In this document: positions 44,513-51,610 of the stretch, piece after piece
Layout of the letters: every line of letters begins with the position of its first letter
Position numbering within the stretch: position 1 is the stretch's first letter
Assembly: GCA_039980135.1 (NCBI GenBank)
Contig: JBDXCV010000006.1
Span: 62,001-126,000, forward strand
Length of the DNA: 64,000 nt
Source of the DNA: Alphaproteobacteria bacterium
GTDB lineage: Bacteria > Pseudomonadota > Alphaproteobacteria > UBA6615
Reading direction: 5' to 3'
Program-made: the position numbers and the translations under genes
Notes under the pieces: generated by a model
Database searches by the model: none
What the model was told of the DNA's origin: nothing
The model's input: the letters and a program-made list of their open reading frames with translations, nothing else

Positions 44513-46171
44513 CTACTGTTTCGCGACTGTATTGCCGCCGGCGACCACGGTGTTGCCGCCATTCTCCTGGATCCGCACGTTGATCTGACCGGAGGCGGCA
44601 ATGACCCCCGTTTCGGTATTGTTCAGGATCGCCGCAGACACCTTTACGTTCGCGCCGTCGGTCGGTGCCGTTGGGAAATTTGCCGTGTCGACGGCCGAAT
44701 CCCAAGTTTTCGCCACCGGGCCGTTGTCGCTGTCAAACGTTCCGGCGGTCGGGCCGGTGCCGTTTTCGTCGTTGAACACCGTCAACTGCCCGGCGCCACC
44801 GTTGAAGAAATAGCTGATGCTCGCCACCGTAAGATCGATCGTCCGTGCGCCGAAATCGATCTTGGCGGACGCGTTGTAGCTGCCGCCGCTGTTGGTATGG
44901 TCGCCACTGACATATTTCAGATCGATCGTGCCGAATTCGAAGGTCGCGGTGCCGGTCTCGATCGCCTGCAGCTGGGAAAATGTCGCGATCGTGTTGTTGA
45001 ATGACCCGGCACCTTCTTCGACCGCGGCAAGCAGGAGCTGCTGGGCCTGGTTCTGGCTGGTGCCGAGCTGGCTCAGCACGCCGGCATTCACGACGCCGGC
45101 GCCGATTGTCTGTCCCGACAATGCCGCGACCTGTCCGAGGCCGATGCCGCCGGCCGCCCCGCCGCCGACGGTGGGTGCGGCCGCCACATTTCCACCGGCC
45201 GCGGGATTGCCCGCCGTGTTCGGGCCTGCGGCCGGTCCGCTCGACGGTCCGCTCGCGGACCCTGTCGACGTGCCGGACGTTGACCCGGACGTTGATCCGG
45301 ATGCCGACCCTGCGGGCTGGGCCGTCGCCGAACCGTTGCCGTTGTCCGGGCCGGCATCACCGTTCGATTGATCGCCGTCACCGCCGCCCGATTGATCGTT
45401 TGCGTTCTGGGCATCGGACCCCGCCGCTGGCCGGGATGCGGGTCGCGCGCCGCCATTTGTGCCGAGATCACCGGTCAGGCCGGACACAACTGAGGGCTCG
45501 AAGCGCACGGGGATTGTCGGCGCGGCGTCGATGCCGGCGATGTTCGTGCCGAAGCCCGACCGCGAAATCTCTACCGAGGTGTCGGCGTTTGAGACGATGA
45601 TGCGGCCGGCGCGTTCGTTCGCATTGTTGTCGACGCCCGGGCCGAGCAGCACGATGTCGGCCGAAATTTCGCTGTCGGGATCGTTCGGGTTGGCCGGGAT
45701 GACACGGCCGGCCGCCGACGTGCCGCGAATGCCGATGGTCCCGACGGGGGTCTTCACATTCATATTGCGCGGCTCTTCCTTGGCGACGCGACCGGAGACG
45801 AAGCGGAATGCACCCTTCAGAACCGATGCGGTGACCTTGCCCGCGCTGGTCTCGGGGTCATAGACGAACTCATCGATGATTAACGCGGCATCGGGGCCGA
45901 TCGTGAAAATCGTCTCATCCATGAGCATGATCTGCAGGCCGGAGTCGGGGCCGGTCTCGATGGTGTCTCCGAGGAAAACCGGGTCGCCGCTCTGCACATT
46001 CTGGCCGACGGCGCGGCTTTCCGGGCGCGGTGCGGCCGCCACCAGGACCACATTGCCGCGCACGGCGGCGGCGACGCCGGCGCGTCCGACATTGCCCTGG
46101 CCGTGTGCGACCGAGGCCGAGGTCAATGCGATCGTGACGACAGTAAAGAGAGTGGCGGAGCGATTGAACAT
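44513..46171 (-). CDS. Secreted FecR-domain protein
   Basis: A 552-residue exported protein. The signal peptide (LFTVVTIALTSASVAHG) is followed by an N-terminal FecR domain (about residues 40-170), with DTIETGPDSGLQIMLMDETI, FTIGPDAALIIDEFVYDP and VKTPVGTIGIRGTS. A Gly/Ser/Ala/Pro low-complexity linker spans about residues 250-340, and the C-terminal region is beta-rich. It is not a TonB-system anti-sigma factor; FecR domains of this type occur in large cell-surface proteins. It lies 50 bases downstream of a 42-codon ORF under a CRP-type promoter, and next to a CHASE2 cyclase. The likely start is ATG 46171, after TTAGGATG. Confidence 0.85.
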   Translation of the reverse strand: MFNRSATLFTVVTIALTSASVAHGQGNVGRAGVAAAVRGNVVLVAAAPRPESRAVGQNVQSGDPVFLGDTIETGPDSGLQIMLMDETIFTIGPDAALIIDEFVYDPETSAGKVTASVLKGAFRFVSGRVAKEEPRNMNVKTPVGTIGIRGTSAAGRVIPANPNDPDSEISADIVLLGPGVDNNANERAGRIIVSNADTSVEISRSGFGTNIAGIDAAPTIPVRFEPSVVSGLTGDLGTNGGARPASRPAAGSDAQNANDQSGGGDGDQSNGDAGPDNGNGSATAQPAGSASGSTSGSTSGTSTGSASGPSSGPAAGPNTAGNPAAGGNVAAAPTVGGGAAGGIGLGQVAALSGQTIGAGVVNAGVLSQLGTSQNQAQQLLLAAVEEGAGSFNNTIATFSQLQAIETGTATFEFGTIDLKYVSGDHTNSGGSYNASAKIDFGARTIDLTVASISYFFNGGAGQLTVFNDENGTGPTAGTFDSDNGPVAKTWDSAVDTANFPTAPTDGANVKVSAAILNNTETGVIAASGQINVRIQENGGNTVVAGGNTVAKQ

Positions 46172-46220
46172 GAGGTGCATCCTAAGTTGTTCAGTTGGCA
46201 TCGAAAAGGCGTTCGCGTGC

Positions 46221-46349
46221 CTAAATACCGGTGGCGGCCGCCAAGATGACGAACAGGGCGCCGCCCAGGCCGCCGGTCAGCATTCCGGTCGCAATCAGGG
46301 TGCTGCGTCCGATCAGCTTTCGGGTGTTGTGTTGCGAGGTGATCATCAT
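46221..46349 (-). CDS. Small single-TM protein (42 aa) heading the FecR operon
   Basis: The ORF encodes 42 residues: a basic N-terminus (SQHNTRKLIGRS) and one hydrophobic helix (IATGMLTGGLGGALFVILAA). The ribosome binding site GGAGAG lies directly before the ATG pair. It starts about 19 bases downstream of a predicted transcription start belonging to a class II CRP-type promoter, and its stop is 50 bases before the FecR gene. It could be a membrane peptide that works with the FecR/cyclase module. The coding call rests on the ribosome binding site, hydrophobicity and position; no homologue is known to me. Confidence 0.6.
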   Translation of the reverse strand: MMITSQHNTRKLIGRSTLIATGMLTGGLGGALFVILAAATGI

Positions 46350-46374
46350 GCTCTCCGTGCTTTGTGGTGCCTTA

Positions 46375-46416
46375 AACCTAGCGACGAAAGACGGCGCGGG
46401 AAGTGACGGGGATCAC
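46375..46416 (-). promoter_or_regulatory. Class II CRP-type promoter of the small ORF/FecR operon
   Basis: Reading on the minus strand, the palindrome GTGATCCCCGTCAC (46416-46403; GTGA-N6-TCAC) is followed after exactly 22 bases by a TAGGTT -10 box (46380-46375). If that box spans -12 to -7, the palindrome is centred at -41.5 and transcription starts near 46368. The same two elements with the same spacing occur at 50762-50803. Binding of the nearby CRP-type regulator is inferred. Confidence 0.72.
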
Positions 46417-46417
46417 A

Positions 46418-46431
46418 GTGACGGGCGTCAC
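46418..46431. promoter_or_regulatory. Second CRP-type palindrome, 15 bp from the first
   Basis: GTGACGGGCGTCAC again fits GTGA-N6-TCAC and lies 15 bp, centre to centre, upstream of the first site. For the minus-strand promoter it would be at -56.5. For the plus strand it lies 22 bases before CATGTT (46454-46459), so it could also serve a divergent promoter for the 50-codon ORF at 46496; that -10 match is weak. Confidence 0.6.
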
Positions 46432-46495
46432 AGACAGGTGGGTGGGGGCAGGGCATGTTGTCCGTGGACTTCAACTGCAACCGGACGACGAACGC

Positions 46496-46648
46496 ATGAC
46501 CCGACGATCCGCCCTCACACATCATCTGGCGAGCAATGGTCTGTTCGAGAATTATGCCAACCGCACCATCCTGCGCATGTATCTGCGATGGGGGGCGGCA
46601 TCCTTTCTGGCCCTTGGCTTGATTTCGGTTGCATCGGTTGCGCTTTAG
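46496..46648 (+). CDS. Small single-TM protein (50 aa) upstream of the cyclase
   Basis: A 50-codon ORF: a polar, His-containing N-terminus (THHLASNGLFENYANR) and one C-terminal TM helix (GAASFLALGLISVASVAL). It lies between the divergent CRP-type sites and the cyclase gene and ends 52 bases before the latter. No good ribosome binding site is visible, so the call is tentative. It may be a membrane peptide co-expressed with the cyclase. Confidence 0.42.
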   Translation: MTRRSALTHHLASNGLFENYANRTILRMYLRWGAASFLALGLISVASVAL

Positions 46649-46700
46649 GCAGAGTTGCACCGGCGTTCTCCGGAATCGCACACTGGGCTAGATTGCGGGC

Positions 46701-48962
46701 ATGATCTCCTGGAAAGCCCGTATCATTCCGCTCCTGATTCTCGTGTTCGCGCTGTTGCTGCGCGTCGAAGACCCGCAGCCTGTGCAACTGGCACGACTGT
46801 GGACGTTCGATACCTATCAGCGGATCGAGCCGCGCGTATATGACAGCGCCTTGCCGGTGCGCATTCTGGACATCGACGATGAAAGCCTGGCGCGAATCGG
46901 TCAGTGGCCCTGGCCCCGCTCGCGGATCGCCGAGCTGGTCGACCGGCTGCACGCCAGGGGCGCGGCGGTGGTCGTGTTCGATATTCTCTTTGCCGAACCC
47001 GACAGGACGTCGCCGGCCAATGTGGTGGCGGATTGGCCCGACGGCCCCGACGATGCAGATCTCCGGGCGCGGGTTGCCGCGCTGCCCGACCATGATCAGC
47101 TCCTGGCCGAAGCGTTTGCGCGCGGGCGGGTGGTTGCCGGGTTTACGTTCACGCGTTCCCGCGAAACCGCGCCGCCGCCCGCGCCGAAGGCGGGTGTCGG
47201 ACTCGGCGGATCGCCGCCGCACCCGTTCCTGCCGGCCTATAGGGCGGCGATCGCCAATCTTCCCGCGCTCGGCGACGCGGCGGCCGGAATCGGCAACATC
47301 AACTTCGAAGCCGACGCCGATGGGCTGATCCGCAGAGTGCCGCTGTTTACCCAGTATGTGGCGCCGGGCACGACGCCGACCTATGACGACCCGTTCAAGC
47401 TGCCCCCGCTCTATCCGACGCTCGGAGCCGAGGCGCTGCGTGTGGCGCAGGGCGCGCAAGGGTTCAATATTCGCATGTCCGATGCGAGCGGCGAGGGTGG
47501 GGTCGATGAGAGTTCGGGAATCGCGAATATCCGGATTGGGCAGTTGCGGGTGCCGACGAGCGGCGATGGCCATGTTTGGTTGCGCTACACCGGTCATGAA
47601 CCGGCGCGCTACGTGCCGGCCTGGCGGCTCTGGTCGGCGGCCGAACCGCTCGGTGCCGAAGACGGTATCGAGGGCGCGATCATCCTGGTCGGGACGAGCG
47701 CGCCGGGCCTGTTCGACCTGCGTGCGACCCCGCTTAATTCGATCATTCCAGGGGTTGAGGTGCATGCCGAGCTTGTGGAGCAGATCCTCGATGGCAGCTT
47801 TCTGACGCGCCCGGACTGGACGCTGGGAGCGGAGCTGGCGGCGTTTGCGCTGCTGGGAGTTTTTTTGGTCCTGCTGCTGCCCAAACTTGGTGTCGCCGCG
47901 AGTGCCGTCGTTTGCCTCACGGCAATCACCGCCGGGGTGGCCGCGGGCTGGTTTGCCTTTACCTCCGTCGGGGTTCTGATCGATCCGGTGTTTCCGGCGC
48001 TGGTGGTGCTGGTGGTCTATCTGTCGAGTTCGCTGATCACCTATTTGCAATCGGAGACCCAGCGCCGCCAGATTCGCACGGCCTTCGGGCAATATCTGTC
48101 TCCGGCGCTGGTCGAACAGCTCGCCGACCAGCCCGAGCGCCTGAGGCTGGGCGGCGAGACGCGCGAGATGACGCTGTTGTTCTGCGATATCCGGGGATTC
48201 ACCTCCATATCCGAAGAACATCGCGATGACCCGCAGGCCCTGACGGCCCTGATCAACCGCCTGCTGACACCCATGACGGCCGAAATCCTGGAGCGTGACG
48301 GGACCATCGACAAGTATATGGGCGACTGCATCATGGCGTTCTGGAACGCGCCGATCGACGACCCGGCCCATGCGTCGCACGCGTGTGACGCTGCGCTCGC
48401 CATGCTGCGCGCACTCGGGCAGGTGAATGAGGCGCGTCTGGCGGAGGATCCGGAGGCGGTCGCGATCGCCGTGGGGGTCGGTCTCAACACGGGCGAATGC
48501 GTGGTCGGGAATATGGGATCAGATCAGCGGTTCGACTATTCGGTGCTGGGCGATGCGGTCAATCTCGCGGCCCGACTCGAGGGCCAGTCGCGGCCCTACG
48601 GGATGCCGATCATTGTGGGTGAGTCGACGCGCGATCAGGTGGCGGATGAATTCGCGTTCCTCGAACTCGACCTGATTGCGGTGAAGGGAAAGCGGGAGGC
48701 CGTTCGTATCTATGCGCTGCTGGGGGATGCCGATGACGCGGCGAGCGAGGACTTCAAGGCCCTGCAACGCGAGCATGGGCTGATGCTGGACGCCTATCGC
48801 GCCCGCGACTGGGATCGCGCACAAGATGTGCTCAATGTCTGCGTCGAAATGCCCGGCGCCGTCGGCGCATTTTACGATCTGTATGCCGAGCGTATTTTCC
48901 ACTATTCCTTCGATCCCCCGCCGGAGGATTGGCAGGGCGTCCACATCGCAGAAATGAAATGA
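46701..48962 (+). CDS. CHASE2-domain class III adenylate/guanylate cyclase
   Basis: A 753-residue membrane sensor. An N-terminal TM helix (IIPLLILVFALLLRV) leads into an extracytoplasmic CHASE2 domain (about residues 25-370; IDDESLARIGQWPWPRSRIA, VVVFDILFAEPDR). Three TM helices follow (about 375-445), then a class III cyclase domain (about 490-670). Metal-binding aspartates lie in LFCDIRGFTSIS and YMGDCIMAFW, the adenine-selecting Lys in TIDKYMGD, and the transition-state Asn/Arg in LGDAVNLAARLEG. The Lys favours cAMP over cGMP. It probably converts an envelope signal to cAMP for the CRP-type regulator encoded 2 kb downstream. Confidence 0.93.
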   Translation: MISWKARIIPLLILVFALLLRVEDPQPVQLARLWTFDTYQRIEPRVYDSALPVRILDIDDESLARIGQWPWPRSRIAELVDRLHARGAAVVVFDILFAEPDRTSPANVVADWPDGPDDADLRARVAALPDHDQLLAEAFARGRVVAGFTFTRSRETAPPPAPKAGVGLGGSPPHPFLPAYRAAIANLPALGDAAAGIGNINFEADADGLIRRVPLFTQYVAPGTTPTYDDPFKLPPLYPTLGAEALRVAQGAQGFNIRMSDASGEGGVDESSGIANIRIGQLRVPTSGDGHVWLRYTGHEPARYVPAWRLWSAAEPLGAEDGIEGAIILVGTSAPGLFDLRATPLNSIIPGVEVHAELVEQILDGSFLTRPDWTLGAELAAFALLGVFLVLLLPKLGVAASAVVCLTAITAGVAAGWFAFTSVGVLIDPVFPALVVLVVYLSSSLITYLQSETQRRQIRTAFGQYLSPALVEQLADQPERLRLGGETREMTLLFCDIRGFTSISEEHRDDPQALTALINRLLTPMTAEILERDGTIDKYMGDCIMAFWNAPIDDPAHASHACDAALAMLRALGQVNEARLAEDPEAVAIAVGVGLNTGECVVGNMGSDQRFDYSVLGDAVNLAARLEGQSRPYGMPIIVGESTRDQVADEFAFLELDLIAVKGKREAVRIYALLGDADDAASEDFKALQREHGLMLDAYRARDWDRAQDVLNVCVEMPGAVGAFYDLYAERIFHYSFDPPPEDWQGVHIAEMK

Positions 48963-49048
48963 TTTCTCAAGGGCTTAGGCCGCTCCCTCGCGCTTGCCCC
49001 GATTTGGCACATCATGCTTAATACCTCCATACTTTGGGGGTTTTGTTG

Positions 49049-50500
49049 GTGCGAGTGCCGAGTATTCTGTTGCGCGCATGTGGGCGAGCGCGCCGCAGTT
49101 TCCGCTATGGGTTGCTGATTGGCGGCGTGATCTCGTTCGCGTTGCCCGCGCATGCCCAGCAGTCGGCCACGGAATCGCGTGAAAGCGACGTCCGGGAATC
49201 GATCGAGACACGACGCGAAGTCGAGCGCACGGCCCAGGAGGCCCTCGACCTGGAGGCTTTCAGCAGGGGTCCGCCCGTCACATTCCAGCAGGTGCTGGAG
49301 GACCCCGACAACATCGAGCTGAATGTCCGGTATGCGCTGACCCAGATCCGCGAGGGTAATGTACGCGGCGCGGGCGCGACCCTGGAACGGGTCCTGCTGA
49401 TCCGGCCCGACCTGGCCGTGGTGCGGGTCCTGTTCGCGATTGTCCTGTTCCGGCTCGACAATCTCGATGAGGCCGAGCGCGAACTCGTCGCGTTGAAGGA
49501 GCTGGATCTGGAGGCGCAGCTGCGGCGCCAGATCGATCAGTATCTCGATCAGATTGTGGCACGCCGCAAGAAGACGATCTTCACCCTCGCGGTGAACTTC
49601 GCTACCCAGTATGACTGGAACCGCAACGCGTCGCCCAAATCGGAACTTCGCCTCGCGGCCGACTTGCCGACCCGCACCGTCGACGGTTCCTCGCGCCAGG
49701 ACGACATCGCGATGAACGGGCTGGCGCAGCTTTCCTTCGAACATGATCTCGGCCTGCAGAAGCAGCACAAGATGCTGGGCGGGCTGGTTTTCTATCAGGG
49801 CGAGCAGACCCAGCAGGATGACCTCGACCTGCGGGCGATCACCGCAGATTTCGGATATGAACTCGATTTCGCACCGTCGACGATCACGCCACGCCTCCTG
49901 TATGAGCGCATTGATCTGTCGCGTGAGAAATACCTGACCGCGATCGGGACGACGGTCGACTGGGTCTATGCCCTGTCCAACACCTGGTCGGTGTTTGCCG
50001 GCGGGACGATGAAGTATCAGTCCTACAACAACATCACGAGCAGCCTTACCGCCACGCAACGCAGCGGCCGGGAGTATGAAGCCAAGCTGGGAATGTCGCA
50101 GATTCTCACTCCGCGCCAGCGTGTGCGCGTGACGTTGACGCAGACTCGCAATATCGCGGCGCGCAGTTTCAACTCGTACGAACAAAGCGAAATCGGTGTG
50201 ACCCACACGATGCTGTTCGGCGACGGCGATTTTCTGCTCAGTTCGCTCACCGTCAACTATGACCAGTATGACGATCGAGACCCGTCGATCAGTGCGCGCA
50301 ACCGGCATGATTGGGGCGGCCGCGCACGGATGACCTACGGCATTCCTTGGGGAAGCGTGTTCACCAATGCGGGTGAATTCTGGCAGCCTTTCACGTTTAC
50401 ATTCGGCGGTGAAGCGTTCCGGCAGGTCTCGTCGATTACCAACTATACCTACAACAATTACCGGTTGTCCGTCGGCCTCAACCGCCGCTGGACGTTCTGA
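49049..50500 (+). CDS. SLAM-like outer-membrane protein (TPR plus DUF560 beta-barrel)
   Basis: A 483-residue exported protein. The signal peptide (YGLLIGGVISFALPAHAQ) is followed by a TPR-like helical region (about residues 70-165; NVRYALTQIREGNVRGAGAT, AIVLFRLDNLDEAERELVAL). A large C-terminal beta-barrel follows (about 175-483) and ends in the outer-membrane signature LNRRWTF. TPR plus DUF560 barrel is the architecture of surface lipoprotein assembly modifiers, which move surface proteins across the outer membrane. GGGGG lies eight bases before GTG 49049; TTG codons just upstream are alternatives. It follows the cyclase by 86 bases. Confidence 0.78.
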   Translation: MRVPSILLRACGRARRSFRYGLLIGGVISFALPAHAQQSATESRESDVRESIETRREVERTAQEALDLEAFSRGPPVTFQQVLEDPDNIELNVRYALTQIREGNVRGAGATLERVLLIRPDLAVVRVLFAIVLFRLDNLDEAERELVALKELDLEAQLRRQIDQYLDQIVARRKKTIFTLAVNFATQYDWNRNASPKSELRLAADLPTRTVDGSSRQDDIAMNGLAQLSFEHDLGLQKQHKMLGGLVFYQGEQTQQDDLDLRAITADFGYELDFAPSTITPRLLYERIDLSREKYLTAIGTTVDWVYALSNTWSVFAGGTMKYQSYNNITSSLTATQRSGREYEAKLGMSQILTPRQRVRVTLTQTRNIAARSFNSYEQSEIGVTHTMLFGDGDFLLSSLTVNYDQYDDRDPSISARNRHDWGGRARMTYGIPWGSVFTNAGEFWQPFTFTFGGEAFRQVSSITNYTYNNYRLSVGLNRRWTF

Positions 50501-50531
50501 TGCCGATCGCAGGCAGGACGCCTCGCAGGGC

Positions 50532-50571
50532 TGGAAAAGAAAGGCGGCCGGTCTCGTGAGAGCCGGCCGCA
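50532..50571 (-). terminator. Intrinsic terminator of the CRP-regulated small transcript
   Basis: An eight-base stem GCGGCCGG/CCGGCCGC (50544-50551 with 50563-50570) is followed on the minus strand by a T-rich CTTTCTTTT tract. It ends the transcript that carries the 29-codon ORF, giving a predicted RNA of about 220 bases. There is no T-run on the plus side. Confidence 0.65.
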
Positions 50572-50619
50572 AGTCCACAGGGAGGTTGGATCAGTGCGAA
50601 AAGATCACACCTGTCGAAG

Positions 50620-50709
50620 TCAGAAGCCCGGTGTCACCGACATTCCGAAAATCACCATCGGGGCTGCCAGGAGGAGGGCGGCGACGTTGATGCGGGTTTG
50701 TCGTGACAT
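50620..50709 (-). CDS. Small hydrophobic peptide (29 aa) under CRP-type control
   Basis: A 29-codon ORF (MSRQTRINVAALLLAAPMVI, then FGMSVTPGF): a short basic N-terminus and one hydrophobic helix. CGGAG lies about seven bases before the ATG. It is the only ORF in a transcript bounded by a class II CRP-type promoter and an intrinsic terminator. The same locus could instead encode a roughly 220-base regulatory RNA with an incidental ORF. No homologue is known to me. Confidence 0.55.
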   Translation of the reverse strand: MSRQTRINVAALLLAAPMVIFGMSVTPGF

Positions 50710-50761
50710 GGTCGGCTCCGTTTCGGTTGGTGTGCGGCGATGATCCGTCGCCGTTGATACA

Positions 50762-50803
50762 AACCTAATGCGCAACCAGCCATTCCCCAGTGACGGCAGT
50801 CAC
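50762..50803 (-). promoter_or_regulatory. Class II CRP-type promoter of the 29-codon ORF
   Basis: On the minus strand GTGACTGCCGTCAC (50803-50790) is followed after exactly 22 bases by TAGGTT (50767-50762). This puts the palindrome at -41.5 and the start near 50755, 46 bases before the ATG. An A/T-rich tract at 50812-50828 lies at about -57 to -73, where an UP element would help; it could alternatively be the U-tract at the end of the regulator gene. The geometry is identical to the promoter at 46375-46416. Confidence 0.72.
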
Positions 50804-50844
50804 AGGCCGGACAATAAAAATAAAAAAACAGACGGAACAGAGAC

Positions 50845-51543
50845 TTAAAAGTCCCTAACTTCCTCAACCAGGTCCTCGAGACGTTCGAGATCGAGGATGG
50901 CGAGGGCGTCTTTCTCGCGTTTGACCAGGCCCTGCTTGGCGAGGTCGCTCAACACGCGGGCGACCGTCTCGCGGGTCGTGCTGACCCGGGCGGCGATATC
51001 CGCGTGGACCGGAATTGGCGAGATGTGGGCGGTGTTGGCGTCCGTGTCGGCCTGCGCGCGCGCCTCGCGCAGGATTTCCGAATGTACCCTGTTGTGCGCG
51101 CCCAGGGTGCTCAGATCCATGATGCGTTCCGTCGATGTGCGCACGATCTTGGCCAGTTGCTGCATCACCCCGATGGCGAGATCAGAATGGTCGCGTAGCA
51201 AATTCAGGAACGTGTCGGGTGAAATCGTCGCCACGAGCGTATCGGCCAGCGCGACGACGGCGGCCGATCGGGGCATACCGTCGAGCGCGGCGAGTTCCCC
51301 GAAGACACCCCCGGGTTCCATTTCGTCGAAGCTGATCTCGCGCCCTGAAATGGAGAAATTCACAACCCGCACACGGCCCTCGACCACGAAGAACACGTCT
51401 CGGGATTCACTCTCCCGGTCGATGATCGTGTCGTTGGCCGAATAGCGGACCCAGCGCGCGCGCTGTTCGAGCGCGGCGCGGGATGATTCGCTCAACGGTC
51501 CGAGAAACGGGATGTCTGCGAGGCTGTGTCCGGGTCCGGTCAT
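50845..51543 (-). CDS. CRP-type transcriptional regulator (Crp/Fnr family)
   Basis: A 232-residue regulator. The N-terminal cyclic-nucleotide-binding domain (about residues 10-130) has the phosphate-binding cassette FGELAALDGMPRSAAVVAL, whose Glu and Arg-Ser match cAMP contacts in E. coli CRP (E72, R82, S83). A dimerisation helix follows (KIVRTSTERIMDL). The C-terminal winged HTH has the recognition helix STTRETVARVLSDL, retaining the Arg-Glu...Arg trio that reads TGTGA in CRP. There is no cysteine, so it is not an FNR-type iron-sulfur sensor. It follows the RND genes on the same strand (67-base gap), and matching GTGA-N6-TCAC sites lie on either side of the cyclase/SLAM genes. Confidence 0.9.
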   Translation of the reverse strand: MTGPGHSLADIPFLGPLSESSRAALEQRARWVRYSANDTIIDRESESRDVFFVVEGRVRVVNFSISGREISFDEMEPGGVFGELAALDGMPRSAAVVALADTLVATISPDTFLNLLRDHSDLAIGVMQQLAKIVRTSTERIMDLSTLGAHNRVHSEILREARAQADTDANTAHISPIPVHADIAARVSTTRETVARVLSDLAKQGLVKREKDALAILDLERLEDLVEEVRDF

Positions 51544-51610
51544 GGTGGCGCCATCGTAGCGCTGCCGACGGTCAAAGGCGAGGTGCCGCGATGCCGGTGT
51601 GGTGACGGCG

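Noticed and set aside
45160-45460. Repetitive Gly/Ser/Pro-coding stretch considered as a tandem repeat or CRISPR-like array
   Set aside because: It is codon-level low complexity inside the FecR protein linker, with no regular repeat unit or spacers.
46515-48380. 621-codon open frame antisense to the cyclase gene
   Set aside because: It is a high-GC shadow of a clear CHASE2/cyclase reading frame, with low-complexity Arg/Gln/Gly composition and no domain.
49006-49022. Sigma-54-like TTGGCACATCATGCT before the SLAM gene
   Set aside because: The GG-to-GC distance is ten bases instead of twelve, so it is not a valid -24/-12 promoter.
50812-50828. A/T-rich tract after the regulator gene considered as an intrinsic terminator
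   Set aside because: On the minus strand only a four-base-pair hairpin (GACT/AGTC) precedes it, and that is about 20 bases away. It could equally be an UP element, so it is not annotated separately.
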